A DNA stretch of 64,000 nt from NCBI GenBank assembly GCA_933207985.1, contig OW240916.1, positions 80,709,179-80,773,178 of the forward strand, in the 5' to 3' direction. Position numbers and translations under genes: made by a program. Every line of letters begins with the position of its first letter. Within the stretch, counting starts at the first letter, position 1. This DNA is from Pelobates cultripes. Its lineage: Eukaryota; Chordata; Amphibia; Anura; Pelobatidae. This document shows, in pieces, positions 11,366 through 20,651 of the stretch. The notes beneath the pieces are model-generated. The model saw only the letters and a program-made list of their open reading frames with translations. It ran no database searches and was not told the DNA's origin.

Positions 11366-11996
11366 CAGGGACGTATTAGCGACGAGGCAAACAAGGCATT
11401 TGCCTTGGGCGGCATTTTTCAGGGGGCGGCAAAAAACGCTGTCCCCAAATGCCCAGGGCAAATGCCTAGTTAGCCTCGCGGCTAACAGACATGCCGAGCG
11501 GGCGGTGCTGGCGGCTGGCGAGGGAGCACTTCCTCTGAGCTGACTGCTCAGCTCCCTCGCGCGCCGCAGAGTGAGGCTGGGAGCCGGAAGATGACGTCAT
11601 ATTCCGGCTCCCAGCCTCACTCTGTGGCGCGCGAGGGAGCTGAGCAGTCAGCTCAGGGAAGAGCTCCCTCGCCAGCCGCCCGCACAGCAGCCAGCGCAGC
11701 CCAGCCCGACCGGCAGCCACTGGACCACCAGGGAGAGAGAGACCTCCCCCCAGCACTCCCAAAGGTAAGGAGGCTGGGGGGGGGGGGATTAAAAAAAAAG
11801 TTAATGTGAACGATTGTGTGTGTCTGTGTCTGACTGTGTGTGTGTCTGAGTGTCTGACTGTGTGTGTATGTGTCTGTGTGTGTGTATGTGTCTGACTGTG
11901 TGTGTGTGTGTGTGTATTTAGAAGGTGGGGCGGCAGGGAAGGGGGCGCCTGAGTTTTGTCCTGCCTAAGGCAGCACAAAACCAGAATACACCACTG
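11366..11996. mobile_element. Nested non-autonomous hAT element (CAGGGACGTATTAG family)
   Basis: Flanked by a perfect 8-bp duplication, ATAGCGAG (11358-11365 and 11997-12004). It starts CAGGGACGTATTAGCGACG and ends CAGAATACACCACTG, a CAG...CTG hAT-type pair. Inside are a 170-nt palindrome (11511-11680), a GGTAAGGAGG stretch and a (TG)n CTGACTGTG microsatellite (11810-11915). A related copy lies at 50447-50765. It sits inside the right inverted arm of the element at 9889-12217, so it is the younger insertion. Confidence 0.9.
11511..11680. repeat. 170-nt near-perfect palindrome
   Basis: The left arm runs from GGCTGGCGAGGGAGC to GGGAGCCGGAAG and the right arm is its near-exact reverse complement. 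The centre of symmetry is ATGACGTCAT at 11591-11600. Only scattered mismatches are seen. Confidence 0.9.
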
Positions 11997-12314
11997 ATAG
12001 CGAGAAGGAGCAAAATGTAATAATACTAAGTAATTTTTTGTTAGTATTAGTAAATTTGGCTGAAAGACCAATTTAGGTCTTTCAGCCTTTTGGTAGATAA
12101 CTCCCTAATACCGTGGGAATTGGGGAGTTATCTACTAAGCGGCTGCAAGAGAAGTCCCGAACCGAAGTCCCGAATTTTGGAATTCCGAATCTAACATTTT
12201 CCCCATGCACATGCCTAGTCATACATCTAACCAGCAAGTTTTGCTTTTCCTGCATTATAGCAGTGTTCTCAGGCTGTGGAACGTGTGTGTGTGTGTGCCT
12301 ATATATATATATAT

Positions 12315-13381
12315 TGTAGCGGAGAGCTAGTATTTCATAGCCTACCTCCACTTGTGGATCCCAGTGAGGCTCAGGAATAAGTAATTATAAATCCATAGGC
12401 AAAGTATCCAGCAGGTAAAACAATACAGCAGTATCCCAACAGCACTCCCAAAACTGGACGACACACAGTATCAGGAGCAGAACTAAAGATTTATTCACAC
12501 AGTGGCCTTATAAAGCATGCTCCCATGCAAGGGAGGGATTTCCATTCATTATTACAGTAGCCAATCCTGTTCTGGTAACCTCCCACACATCTCCTCCCCT
12601 CAGTCTGCATCATAATCCAGGACACCAATTCCCCCCATTTCGGAATGTACCCCTAAACCTAGGGGTACCACTTTAAATGATACATCCCCTGGTAGCCCTG
12701 ATCTGGGTGAACAACATATCCAAAAATCACCCAGATCAGACCAGGGGTTCGGGAAATTTATGGAGGGAATAAAAAGACCGACCGCGCTGGAGAGAATAGC
12801 CGAATTGGGTTCCATGCGAAGGGGCCCTGCGGTCGGTCCTGGCAAAAGGGAACAAATTGTGCGAAAGTCTCTAGTTACAGAGACCAGGGAGGGTTCGCCT
12901 GAATCCCCTCGTTCGGTTGTTTCTATCTACCGAACAAGGGGCCGTTCGGTAGTTTGGAACCGAACGGATCGGGCTTGTGGAGGTCTCAGCGGTGTTCGCT
13001 TAGTCGAGTGTCCGATTTGGGTTCCAGACACTCGACGGCAAAACACCTCTGTTCGGGAGTTTTAAAATGGCCGCCGCCACTTGTTCGTTTCCCGAATGGC
13101 GGCCACCCCCGAGAACAAAGGACTTGCTGCCCAGCTTGTCAATTACCCGTTCGCAACAATGTTGCAGCGGGTAATTGAAGGCACACTTCACACCAGGGAG
13201 GTCTGACTGTTCGGTAGTTTCATTCCCTTACTTGTTAGAATGATTCTACCGAACAATCAGACGAATACAATACATTTCTACACATATAACTTGCCATTTA
13301 CACGAATGCAATGTTAAACATGTTAAAACTTATACATGTTAAAACCTATACAATTCCCAGGAAAGCCCAGTGCCATCCGCT

Positions 13382-13384
<3 letters not shown>
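12315..13384 (-). mobile_element. Probable solo LTR, about 1.07 kb
   Basis: On the minus strand it begins TGTAGCGGATGGC and ends CTCTCCGCTACA, so it has TG...CA ends with short inverted repeats. It is flanked by TATAT on both sides (12310-12314 and 13385-13389), although the surrounding DNA is AT/CA microsatellite. On the minus strand a TTTATAAGG TATA-like box is followed by GAATAAATC at about 12510-12490, as in an LTR promoter and polyadenylation region. It is rich in CCGAACGG motifs. No internal genes adjoin it. Confidence 0.65.

Positions 13385-13418
<34 letters not shown>
13385..13418 (+). repeat. (CA)n microsatellite
   Basis: TATA is followed by an uninterrupted run of CA dinucleotides between the LTR and the Tc1-like element. 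Confidence 0.95.
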
Positions 13419-13422
<4 letters not shown>

Positions 13423-14358
13423 TCAAAAAAAATAAAGGGAACACTTAAGCAACACAATGTAACTCCAAGTCAATCACACTTCTGTGAAATCAAACTGTCC
13501 ACTTAGGAAGCAACACTGAGTGACAATCAATTTCACATGCTGTTGTGCAAATGGGATAGACAACAGGTGGAAATTATAGGCAATTAGCAAGACACCCCCA
13601 AATAAAGGAGTGGTTCTCCAGGTGGTGACCACAGACCACTTCTCAGTTCCTATGCTTCCTGGCTGATGTTTTGGTCACTTTTGAATACTGGCGGTGCTTT
13701 CACTCTAGTGGTAGCATGAGACAGTCTACAACCCACACAAATGGCTCAGGTAGTGCAGCTCATCCAGGATGGAACATCAATGCGAGCTGTGGCAAGAAGG
13801 TTTGCTGTGGCTGTCAGCGTAGTGTCCAGAGCATGGAGGCGCTACCAGAAGACAGGCCAGTACATCAGGAGACGTGGAGGAGGCCGTAGGAAGGCAACAA
13901 CCCAGCAGCAGGACCGCTACCTCTGCCTTTGTGCAAGGAGGAACAGGAGTAGAACTGCCAGAGCCCTGCAAAATTACCTCCAGCAGGCCACAAATGTGCA
14001 TGTGTCTGCTCAAACAGTCTGCAACAGACTCCATGAGGGTGGAATGAGGGCCGACGTCCACAGGTGGGGGTTGTGCTTACAGCCCAACACCGTGCAGGAC
14101 ATTTGGCAAATTCGCCACTGGCGCCCTGTGCTCTTCACAGATGAAAGGAGGTTCACACTGAGCACGTGACAGTCTGGAGATGCCGTGGAAAACGTTCGGC
14201 TGCCTGCAACATCCTCCAGCATGACCGGTTTGGCAGTGGGTCAGTAATGGTGTGGGGTGGCATTTCTTTGGGGGGACCACACAGCCCTCCATGTGCTCGC
14301 CAGAGGGGACTCAATGCGCACACGTTTTCACACGGGGCCCATGGTCAGGGGAAGAGTC
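13419..14358 (+). mobile_element. 3'-truncated Tc1-like transposon
   Basis: It begins with a Tc1-type terminal repeat, CTGCTCAAAAAAAATAAAGG, with a transposase ORF 320 bp downstream. The right terminal repeat is absent; recognisable sequence stops near 14358, where a DIRS fragment begins. Confidence 0.88.
13741..14350 (+). pseudogene. Tc1-like transposase, frameshifted and truncated
   Basis: The frame starting [20 protein letters not shown] encodes a helix-turn-helix with [12 protein letters not shown], a basic linker [10 protein letters not shown] and a second DNA-binding part NRLHEGG. Then comes [16 protein letters not shown], the first catalytic Asp of the DDE domain. A frameshift near 14165 moves the frame to one reading DRFGSGSVMVWGGISL (14237-14285), the conserved strand of Tc1 transposases. 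The second Asp (QDNAxxH) and the last acidic residue are missing because the 3' end is lost, so it is inactive. Confidence 0.9.
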
Positions 14359-14800
14359 TACCTTTCTCATAAATTGCTTGGAACTGATAGCTGAATCTTT
14401 TGCGATCCGCAGCCTAACCTAGGACATGTCCGATTGATGTATCCTCCAAATCCACATGGACAATATCTCAGTGGTTCAATACATTAACCATCTGAACGGA
14501 GGCAGTGAGGTACATTTACAGATTTTGCCTTCTCCGCAACATCACTCTCTGAGTGGAGTTTCTTCCATGGATCACCAATCTTACAGCAGACTGTTTTTCT
14601 CGCCACTGACAGGACAGCAGAAATTGTCGACTGAATACCTCGGTATTTGCCATGCTGAGAATGGTCAGAAGATTGTTCCATGTAGATCTCTTCGCCTCAC
14701 AGGCGAACACGCAAACTGAGGTACTAGAGCTGACTTCAGGACCCACAATGCAAAGCAGTAGATACATTTCCTTTCATGGTCTCCCCTTCTCCTAATTGTC
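14359..14800 (+). pseudogene. DIRS RNase H fragment
   Basis: Pieces in successive frames follow the DIRS RNase H order. LELIAESFAIRS near 14385 is the ELxA helix. QIHMDNISVVQYINHLNGG (14450-14505) carries the catalytic-Asp DN box. LFHVDLFASQANTQTEVLEL (about 14675-14735) is the well-known VDLFAS box. AVDTFPFMV follows near 14757. Stops and frameshifts separate the pieces. RT and YR parts are not adjacent, so this is a fragment. Confidence 0.78.
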
Positions 14801-15516
14801 ACGGCTTACCTTAGTGGGAGTTCCGGTATGCAGAGATATGCTCACCCTTGCAATTAAACACAGGCCAAGGTGGTCAGGAAAGAACTCACCTGGCCTGTGA
14901 GTCTGTGCACAGGGGCTGTGCAGGTTAATGCTCCAAGTCGCAGTACAGATGCGGACATAAACAGGAGAATCGTCATGGGTAAGCTAAAGGTCAGAGGCAG
15001 GGCCGGACTGGGAACTAAAAGCAGCCCTGGAAAAAAAAAAAAAAATCTATACCATCCCAATAATGCATTGCACCAGCATAGTGTGCAGATATAGAGAGTG
15101 AAAAAAATAACTTAAAATTGAAAACTATTACTCCAACGAAAGAACGCATATAGGGCTTCAAAATAAACAAAAGAGTGCCTTTACTTTAAGCAGACGTACA
15201 TTTGCATGTAATTAATGTTTCAGTACAACTACTTTGGCCTATTAAGGACATTTTAGTAATGGGACTGAAATGGTGAATGTCTGCGGTTGCACAACTGAAA
15301 AAAAATGAAGTTATCTTGTTCATTTTGAAGTCCTATGGGTGCCCTCTTCACTTTGAATATGTTATTGTGCATGAGTATGCAATTAGCAACAAGACTGGGC
15401 CAATACGTGCTCATTACATATATGTATATATTAATGACATTTATGTGTGTATTATGCATATATAAATGTATATTAATATATGGGTAAATATATAGGTATA
15501 AGTATATATTTTATTA
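14801..15516. other. No gene recognised; one possible hAT-type terminus
   Basis: CAGGGCCGGACTGGGAAC begins near 15000 and looks like the start of a hAT-type repeat, followed by an A run. I see no partner end or coding region. Confidence 0.35.
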
Positions 15517-15547
<31 letters not shown>

Positions 15548-16210
15548 TATATACACACACACACACATATATATATACATACACACACATACATACACAC
15601 ACATACACATATATACATACATACACATACACATATATACATACATACACACACATACACATATACATACATATACACGTATACGTACGTGCACGTACAT
15701 ACACGTATACGCACGTGCACGTACATACACGTATACGCACGTGCATACACGTATACGTACATGCACGTACATACACGTATACGTACATGCACGTACATAC
15801 ACGTATACGTACATGCACGTACATACACGTATACGTACATGCACGTACACGTACATACACGTACATACACGTATACGTACATGCACATACACGTACATAC
15901 ATACACGTACACATACACACACGTACACATACACGTATACATACACACACGTACACACACGTACACATACACATACGTATACATACACACACGTATACAT
16001 ACACATACATACACACACGTATACATACACACACACACATATATACATACATACATACACACACATACATACACACACACATACATATACGTATACATAC
16101 ACACACACATACATATACGTATACATACATACACACATACATATACGTATACATACATACACACATATACGTATACATACATACACACATATATACATAT
16201 ATATATATAT
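15517..16210. repeat. 694-bp perfect alternating purine/pyrimidine tract
   Basis: Read in steps of two from 15517, every dinucleotide is AC, AT, GT or GC without one interruption to 16210. The flanks are (CA)n, (TA)n and ATAC. The core (about 15675-15990) is rich in TACGTA, CACGTG and GCAC steps and contains a 26-bp higher-order repeat at 15749, 15775, 15801 and 15827. Long ORFs on both strands (for example 15441-16412) are only repeat translations. Confidence 0.97.
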
Positions 16211-16223
16211 TCACAGATCCATC

Positions 16224-17337
16224 TGTATAGACTGGAATTGCTGGTTCGTCTGTTTTGCCTCTTTTCGTGGAATTACCTGTCCGTAGGACCCGGTTAGTTT
16301 TTTTGACTTTTCTGCCGAACAAAACTACCGAACGGACGGCCACCTCGAGGAGAAGTGTGCTGCTGGTTAACCTCTTGATCCCAATTAGAACGTTGTGGTT
16401 AACCGCAGACACCTCTCAATTGAAACCAAATACAGGGTGGTCATCGTTCATATGTCGACCACGAGGCGGTGGCCATTTTAAAACAGGCGAAAGACCAGCG
16501 GTGTTCGGCACAGATTCTATGGAACTGAAAATGGAAACTTTTTCCGCCTAACACCGCTAAAGCCACCGACCTCCCTTATCCATCGACAAAAGCATACGAA
16601 CACCGGCCGTTCGGGTTTTGAACCACACAAATCGCATACCGAAAGACTGTAATAGACTTTGACTCCATGGCGATTGAACTGTGCGTATGGGATCTGAGCG
16701 CTATTCGCCAATAATATGCACTCAGATCCAGGCTATGTTACACAAATGAGAAATGTTCGGCAATTGTAAAGTTATATATTTTTATGTGTTTTTTGGGTTG
16801 TATCTAAAATGGCGATTGGCCTCTGTCCTAGGAGATAATTTAATTACTTCTCAATTATCTGCAGGGCAGAGGGGAGGAAACCGTGATGCATGCTGGGAAT
16901 ATTATGTGCCTGTGTGTCCTAAAATACTGTATGTCCATCTGCTGTTACAGTCTCACATTTGGTCCCCTAGGGGAGTGTCCACCAAGTGGGAGACCTGCAT
17001 AAATACGGGCCAGTAGCCCACAGTAAAGCCAGTTCATGTTTTATCCTCAATGCGGAGCTTGGTCTCGTTATTGGGGGTTTTATTACCGACGAATAGAGAC
17101 TGCTGGATGGGAATATTAGCCGCTTGGGAGATATAGGAGTTCGGCTACTAGCGGCGATTCGTGGGTTTGCTGATCGGGAAGTGAAGTACCCGTACGGGTT
17201 CCGTTCGGGAGAATGGAACATTCCCCTGCTTGCAATTCGTATGATTGCAGTGGATACGAATGAAGCTTGCGTTATGGTGAGAGGGGAGGATTCACTAAAC
17301 GGCGGTTTGTCTATTTGATGCTGAGGGTGCCGTTACA
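16224..17337 (+). repeat. LTR-like dispersed repeat
   Basis: Features resembling an LTR promoter and leader are visible: CATAAATACGGGCC near 17000, then GCCCACAGTAAAGCC, and a 3' end reading GTGCCGTTACA near 17337. The sequence is rich in CCGAACGG-type motifs like the LTR at 12315-13384. The left boundary is uncertain and no matching target duplication was found, so the class is unproven. Confidence 0.4.
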
Positions 17338-17573
17338 TGTATATACTACGGTTGCCTCCAGGCTGGCTGGAAGACCGTAGAAAGGATGCTCCTAACGCTC
17401 ACCAAAGGACCATCAGCACCGTAGACAGTATAAGCACTGCAGACTCCACGAACTGCCGCTGCTGGGCTAGGATCTCGCCGTCTGCTATCCACCCTGGACC
17501 TACGACCAGGCTCCACCCTAACTACCATGGGGCACTGTGCGGCCACAGCTCACACAGCCCCCTCCAGCCAGGG

Positions 17574-17605
17574 CCGGTGCAAGGATTTTTGCAGACCTAG
17601 GCATC
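17574..17605 (+). repeat. Fragment of a hAT-type terminus
   Basis: CAGGGCCGGTGCAAGGATTT followed by a CCTAGGCA string resembles the start of a common hAT-type repeat. It is cut off where DIRS sequence begins. Confidence 0.4.
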
Positions 17606-18420
17606 CTGTCCCACTGACTGATGGTCTGGGTGAAGATAGAACTTGTGCACTTGTGAGCAGAAGCCAGAAGCAGAAGCCAGAGGGATTCCATCTGAATAGG
17701 CCATATCTTCCAATTTATCCATCTTACTAGGCCTATTGTATATGTAAGGGAACTCAGAAGACTCTTGCAGAAAGGAACTTCTATACCTGATATTTTCAGA
17801 TTTGTTCCTGAATCTTGACAATTTTCTCTGGAGAGAGAGTGACTGTTTAAAGAGATGTGTCTTTAACTGCACCCAGCAAGATGATCTGTCGCGAAGGTAT
17901 CAGAACTCAAGATTCAAAAAACAATCATGCTCCTGAAGACACTTTGTTACTTTGGTATGAGGAGTAACTTCTCTGCAAGAGGATCCCTCTATGAGGATGT
18001 CATCCAGATAATGGAATATCTCAATCTTCTTTGTTCTTAGTAAAGCCACCAGAGTGATTAGGACTTTTGAGAAGGTTCTTGGAGCGAGACTTAATCAAAT
18101 TTAAGACCTCTGAATTGAAAGTATTTTCCCCAAATCCAAAAGCGCAGAAACTTTACGTGGTGTTCATGTATGGAAATCTGATAATACGCGTCTTTCAGAT
18201 CTACGGAAGTCATCCATTCTTCTCTCTTTATGTTTGATTCCAGGACAATATGCTCTCCTGTCCCAAAATGAACTCTCTCTAAACTTATTGTCACACCATT
18301 GGTTAGATATGGGTCTTTTGTCTTGGGGAAGAAATCTGTCACTTTTTGCATTGCTTCATACAGAACTTTACCAAAATAGCAAGTCTCCTTGAAATGCAAG
18401 AGAACAAAGAAAAAAGACTT
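17606..18420 (-). pseudogene. DIRS reverse transcriptase fragment
   Basis: On the minus strand from about 18400: a linker with HFGTGEHIVLE, then EEWMTSVDLKDAYYQISIH (RT motif A with catalytic Asp), then KFLRFWIWGKYFQFRGLKF. After a one-base loss it continues as APRTFSKVLITLVALL and then FHYLDDILI (18020-17985), the intact YLDD active-site motif. A downstream connector in broken frames runs to about 17606. The N-terminal RT part and the RNase H are missing. Confidence 0.88.
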
Positions 18421-18801
18421 CGATGCATAGTCAGCACCCCAAGACTATATTTGGGGGTCTAGCCAACTCCGTGGTTTTGCACCCCTCCCTGTCACAGGTG
18501 CCTCATCCCAGGGCCCTATTTAGCCTTGTAATGCCCCAGATGGATTTTCTTCCCCAAGTAAGTGGGTTAATCTCATAAGAGCAGACATTAGGCTGTTAGA
18601 GTAGGACCTGCCAAAGACGGGGTACATTGATGTTGTGGAAGGCTTATGCAATGTATGATCATATAATGTAACTGAACCCCCATTATTTTTGCCTAGATTA
18701 GGTGTTTTTTTTCTTTAAACTAATAAAATCTTGCAACATTGAAGTTGCTGTGTAGTGGATATGTGAGTGCGCTGGATCTTGTGTATTTTATATAAATATA
18801 T
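18421..18801. other. No gene recognised
   Basis: Mixed sequence with a T-rich run and TAATAAAATCTTGC near 18720, which could be the end of an older retroelement. Nothing codes here. Confidence 0.4.
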
Positions 18802-18925
18802 TTGTGTTAGGTGCTTAAGATAGTACAGTGTGAAATACCATGAATAAGCGTAGGATAATAAAAGGAGCAAGTCGGTTGTGGTGTGCCGAAACCGACGATG
18901 AGGTAGGCCTGAGAAAGAAGAGGGC
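18802..18925 (-). repeat. Ngaro-1 terminal repeat B2
   Basis: The 124 bp from TTGTGTTAGGTGC to AAGAAGAGGGC are an essentially identical copy of 19094-19217. Confidence 0.95.
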
Positions 18926-18982
18926 CTACCCAGGAAAAGAAATAGAAAGGAAATAAATGTTAAAAGTGGTGTGGTGGGAGGG

Positions 18983-19093
18983 TCATTCAACGCTGACGTC
19001 GAACGGTAAGGAGCAAGGTAAGGGGAGTGCCTTAAGTAGGCTAGGGGTAGTAAACCAGCACCTCCCACAAATCCAGGCAAATTGCCTTAATAC
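18983..19093 (-). repeat. Ngaro-1 internal repeat A2
   Basis: Runs from TCATTCAACGCTGACGTCG to TTGCCTTAATAC and matches A1 at 24272-24368 apart from a 13-bp length difference and one substitution (GACGTCG against GACCTCG). Confidence 0.93.
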
Positions 19094-19217
19094 TTGTGTT
19101 AGGTGCTTAAGATAGTACAGTGTGAAATACCATGAATAAGCGTAGGATAATAAAAGGAGCAAGTCGGTTGTGGTGTGCCGAAACCGACGATGAGGTAGGC
19201 CTGAGAAAGAAGAGGGC
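19094..19217 (-). repeat. Ngaro-1 repeat B1
   Basis: A 124-bp copy of B2, directly downstream of the recombinase gene on the minus strand. Confidence 0.95.
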
Positions 19218-19270
19218 AAAAATTAAGTAATCAAATTTATTTAACAGACAACCAATACATATACATTTTA

Positions 19271-20191
19271 TCAACCAGACATGTTTATGAAAGCATCCCT
19301 TAATTCTTGTACTGGGTTCGGTATGTACCGTGAGTAAGCGGATGACTTCCAGTGCCCCAGTGTTTTGATAACATGAGTTGGGATGTTGACACTGGAGGCT
19401 GTGGACGCGGCTCCTATACGAAAGGAGTGTCCTGAGTATTTGTTTGCGTTGAGGCCCAGTTGTGTGAACAAGGACCTGACGTAGGTCATGAAGGTTGTAG
19501 TGGTGAGTACTGCACCTTGCAGTTGTAATAACGGTTGCGAGGGCAGTAAGTGATGGTGCTGTATGTAGGCATCAAGAACCTTGACGGGACACCATCTGTT
19601 GTGCGTGGGATAGTATGGAATGTTTACAGGTATGTGCTGACTGGTTTTGGAGTGAGGTAAAGACAGGATGTAATGATCCATATGTTTTGTCAAGTGGGAA
19701 TAGAGGAGGAATGGAGTGGTTTGGGTCGTGGAGGTTTTTGTGAATTCTCTAGGTCGTAGAAATCCATAGAATGTGATGTATATTGCTGTTTTGATGGTAG
19801 AATTTGTATTAGTGTCAAACGGTTTTAAGTCAAGTAGGTAAGATAATGCTTTGAAGATATGGTTATCTATGGGTAGCCTCTGGGCCATATGTGTGGGTTC
19901 TGATTTTTGAATACCTCTGAGTATGGTTTTAATTTGGTGAGAGGCCATGAAACTGTTATTTGGGTGTTACATGTGGTGTTGAATGCCAGTGAGATAGAGT
20001 TTGATGGTGTTGTATGACATTTTGAGTTTAAGGTGGCAAAAGGAAGCAAACCCCAAAAAAGATGTCATAACAAACGGTTGTATGATGTTATGTTCCAGAA
20101 GGAATCGTTTGAATAGTGTGAAAGCCCTGCTGTATGTTTTGTGTGTATTGTTTGAAAGTGCCAATTGGGACAATGTCCTGCTATGCTGCAT
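19271..20191 (-). pseudogene. Ngaro-1 tyrosine recombinase with one in-frame stop
   Basis: The N-terminal part (20191-19967) is a core-binding domain with SNNTHKTYSRAFTLFKRFL and NTIKLYLTGIQHHM. A TAA stop then interrupts it. In the same frame it resumes at MASHQIKTILRG (19948) and ends at 19271. The catalytic set is visible: FYGFLRPREFT (first Arg), GHSFRIGAAST (HxxR), TLGHWKSSAY (His/Trp box) and YSRYIP (nucleophilic Tyr). Such enzymes integrate the DNA copy without making a target duplication. Apart from the stop the domain looks well preserved, which suggests a fairly young element. Confidence 0.92.
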
Positions 20192-20651
20192 GATGGTTTC
20201 TAGTCCAGTATGAGTTGTTGAAATGTTGGAGTGATGGTGGCTGTGGGCGCAGCTGACGGGAGTGCTTGATGAAATGCCTGAAATTTAAAGCGAGACAAAT
20301 TGTCCGCAGCTGTGTTACATACACCTGGAACATGATCGTAAGGGATTTGGAACGACCTTTGTTGATGATGTAACAGGTTGTCTGGTTGTCTGAGTAACAA
20401 CGCACTGGTATATTAGCCCATAAATGACCCAATGCTACGGCAGCCGCCACAATGGGATAGATCTCAAAAAGAGCTGAGGTAGTGGAAAAACCTTCCAAAT
20501 CCTGAACTGCTGAAGGCCAGCTGCCCCAAAGCCATTCGTTCCCAAAAATTGATGCAAACCCAGTGGTAGATGCCGCATCTGACCAAATGGTAGGAGATGA
20601 TTCAGTCAATTGAGGGAGGAACATACTTTTAAATTCAATAGTAACCATCAT
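20181..20651 (-). pseudogene. Ngaro-1 RNase H domain, frameshifted
   Basis: SSPTIWSDAASTTGFASIFG carries the first Asp, FEIYPIVAAAVALGHLW the Glu helix and PVRCYSDNQTTCYIINKG the second Asp. A frameshift near 20340 moves the end (HVPGVCNTAADNLSRFKF, with the late Asp) into another frame. At the N-terminal side it follows directly on the truncated RT, with the whole YxDD-to-RNase-H connector missing. Confidence 0.9.

Larger units (their letters stand above)
9889..12217. mobile_element. 2.3-kb hAT-like foldback element with perfect 8-bp target duplication
   Basis: It is flanked by GTCATACA at 9881-9888 and again at 12218-12225. The ends are TAGACGTGCA... and ...TGCACATGCCTA, similar in inverted orientation. 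Long inverted arms follow. GTAGATAACTCCC plus a GGTCTTTCAGCC block (10196-10280) recurs inverted at 12065-12140, and the TAGGGGCATGTCTATTAAACA block (10340-10375) recurs inverted at 11325-11360. No transposase is present. The core carries a 70-bp tandem repeat, and the right arm is interrupted by a second hAT element. Confidence 0.82.

Noticed and set aside
15441..16412. ORFs of 170-323 residues on both strands rich in Tyr/Val/Cys or His/Thr
   Set aside because: They are translations of the alternating ACAT/ACGT tract, open in several frames only because the repeat lacks stops.
16224..17337. A complete LTR with target duplication
   Set aside because: The flanks (CCATC against TGTAT) do not match and the left boundary is uncertain, so only a low-confidence LTR-like repeat is listed.
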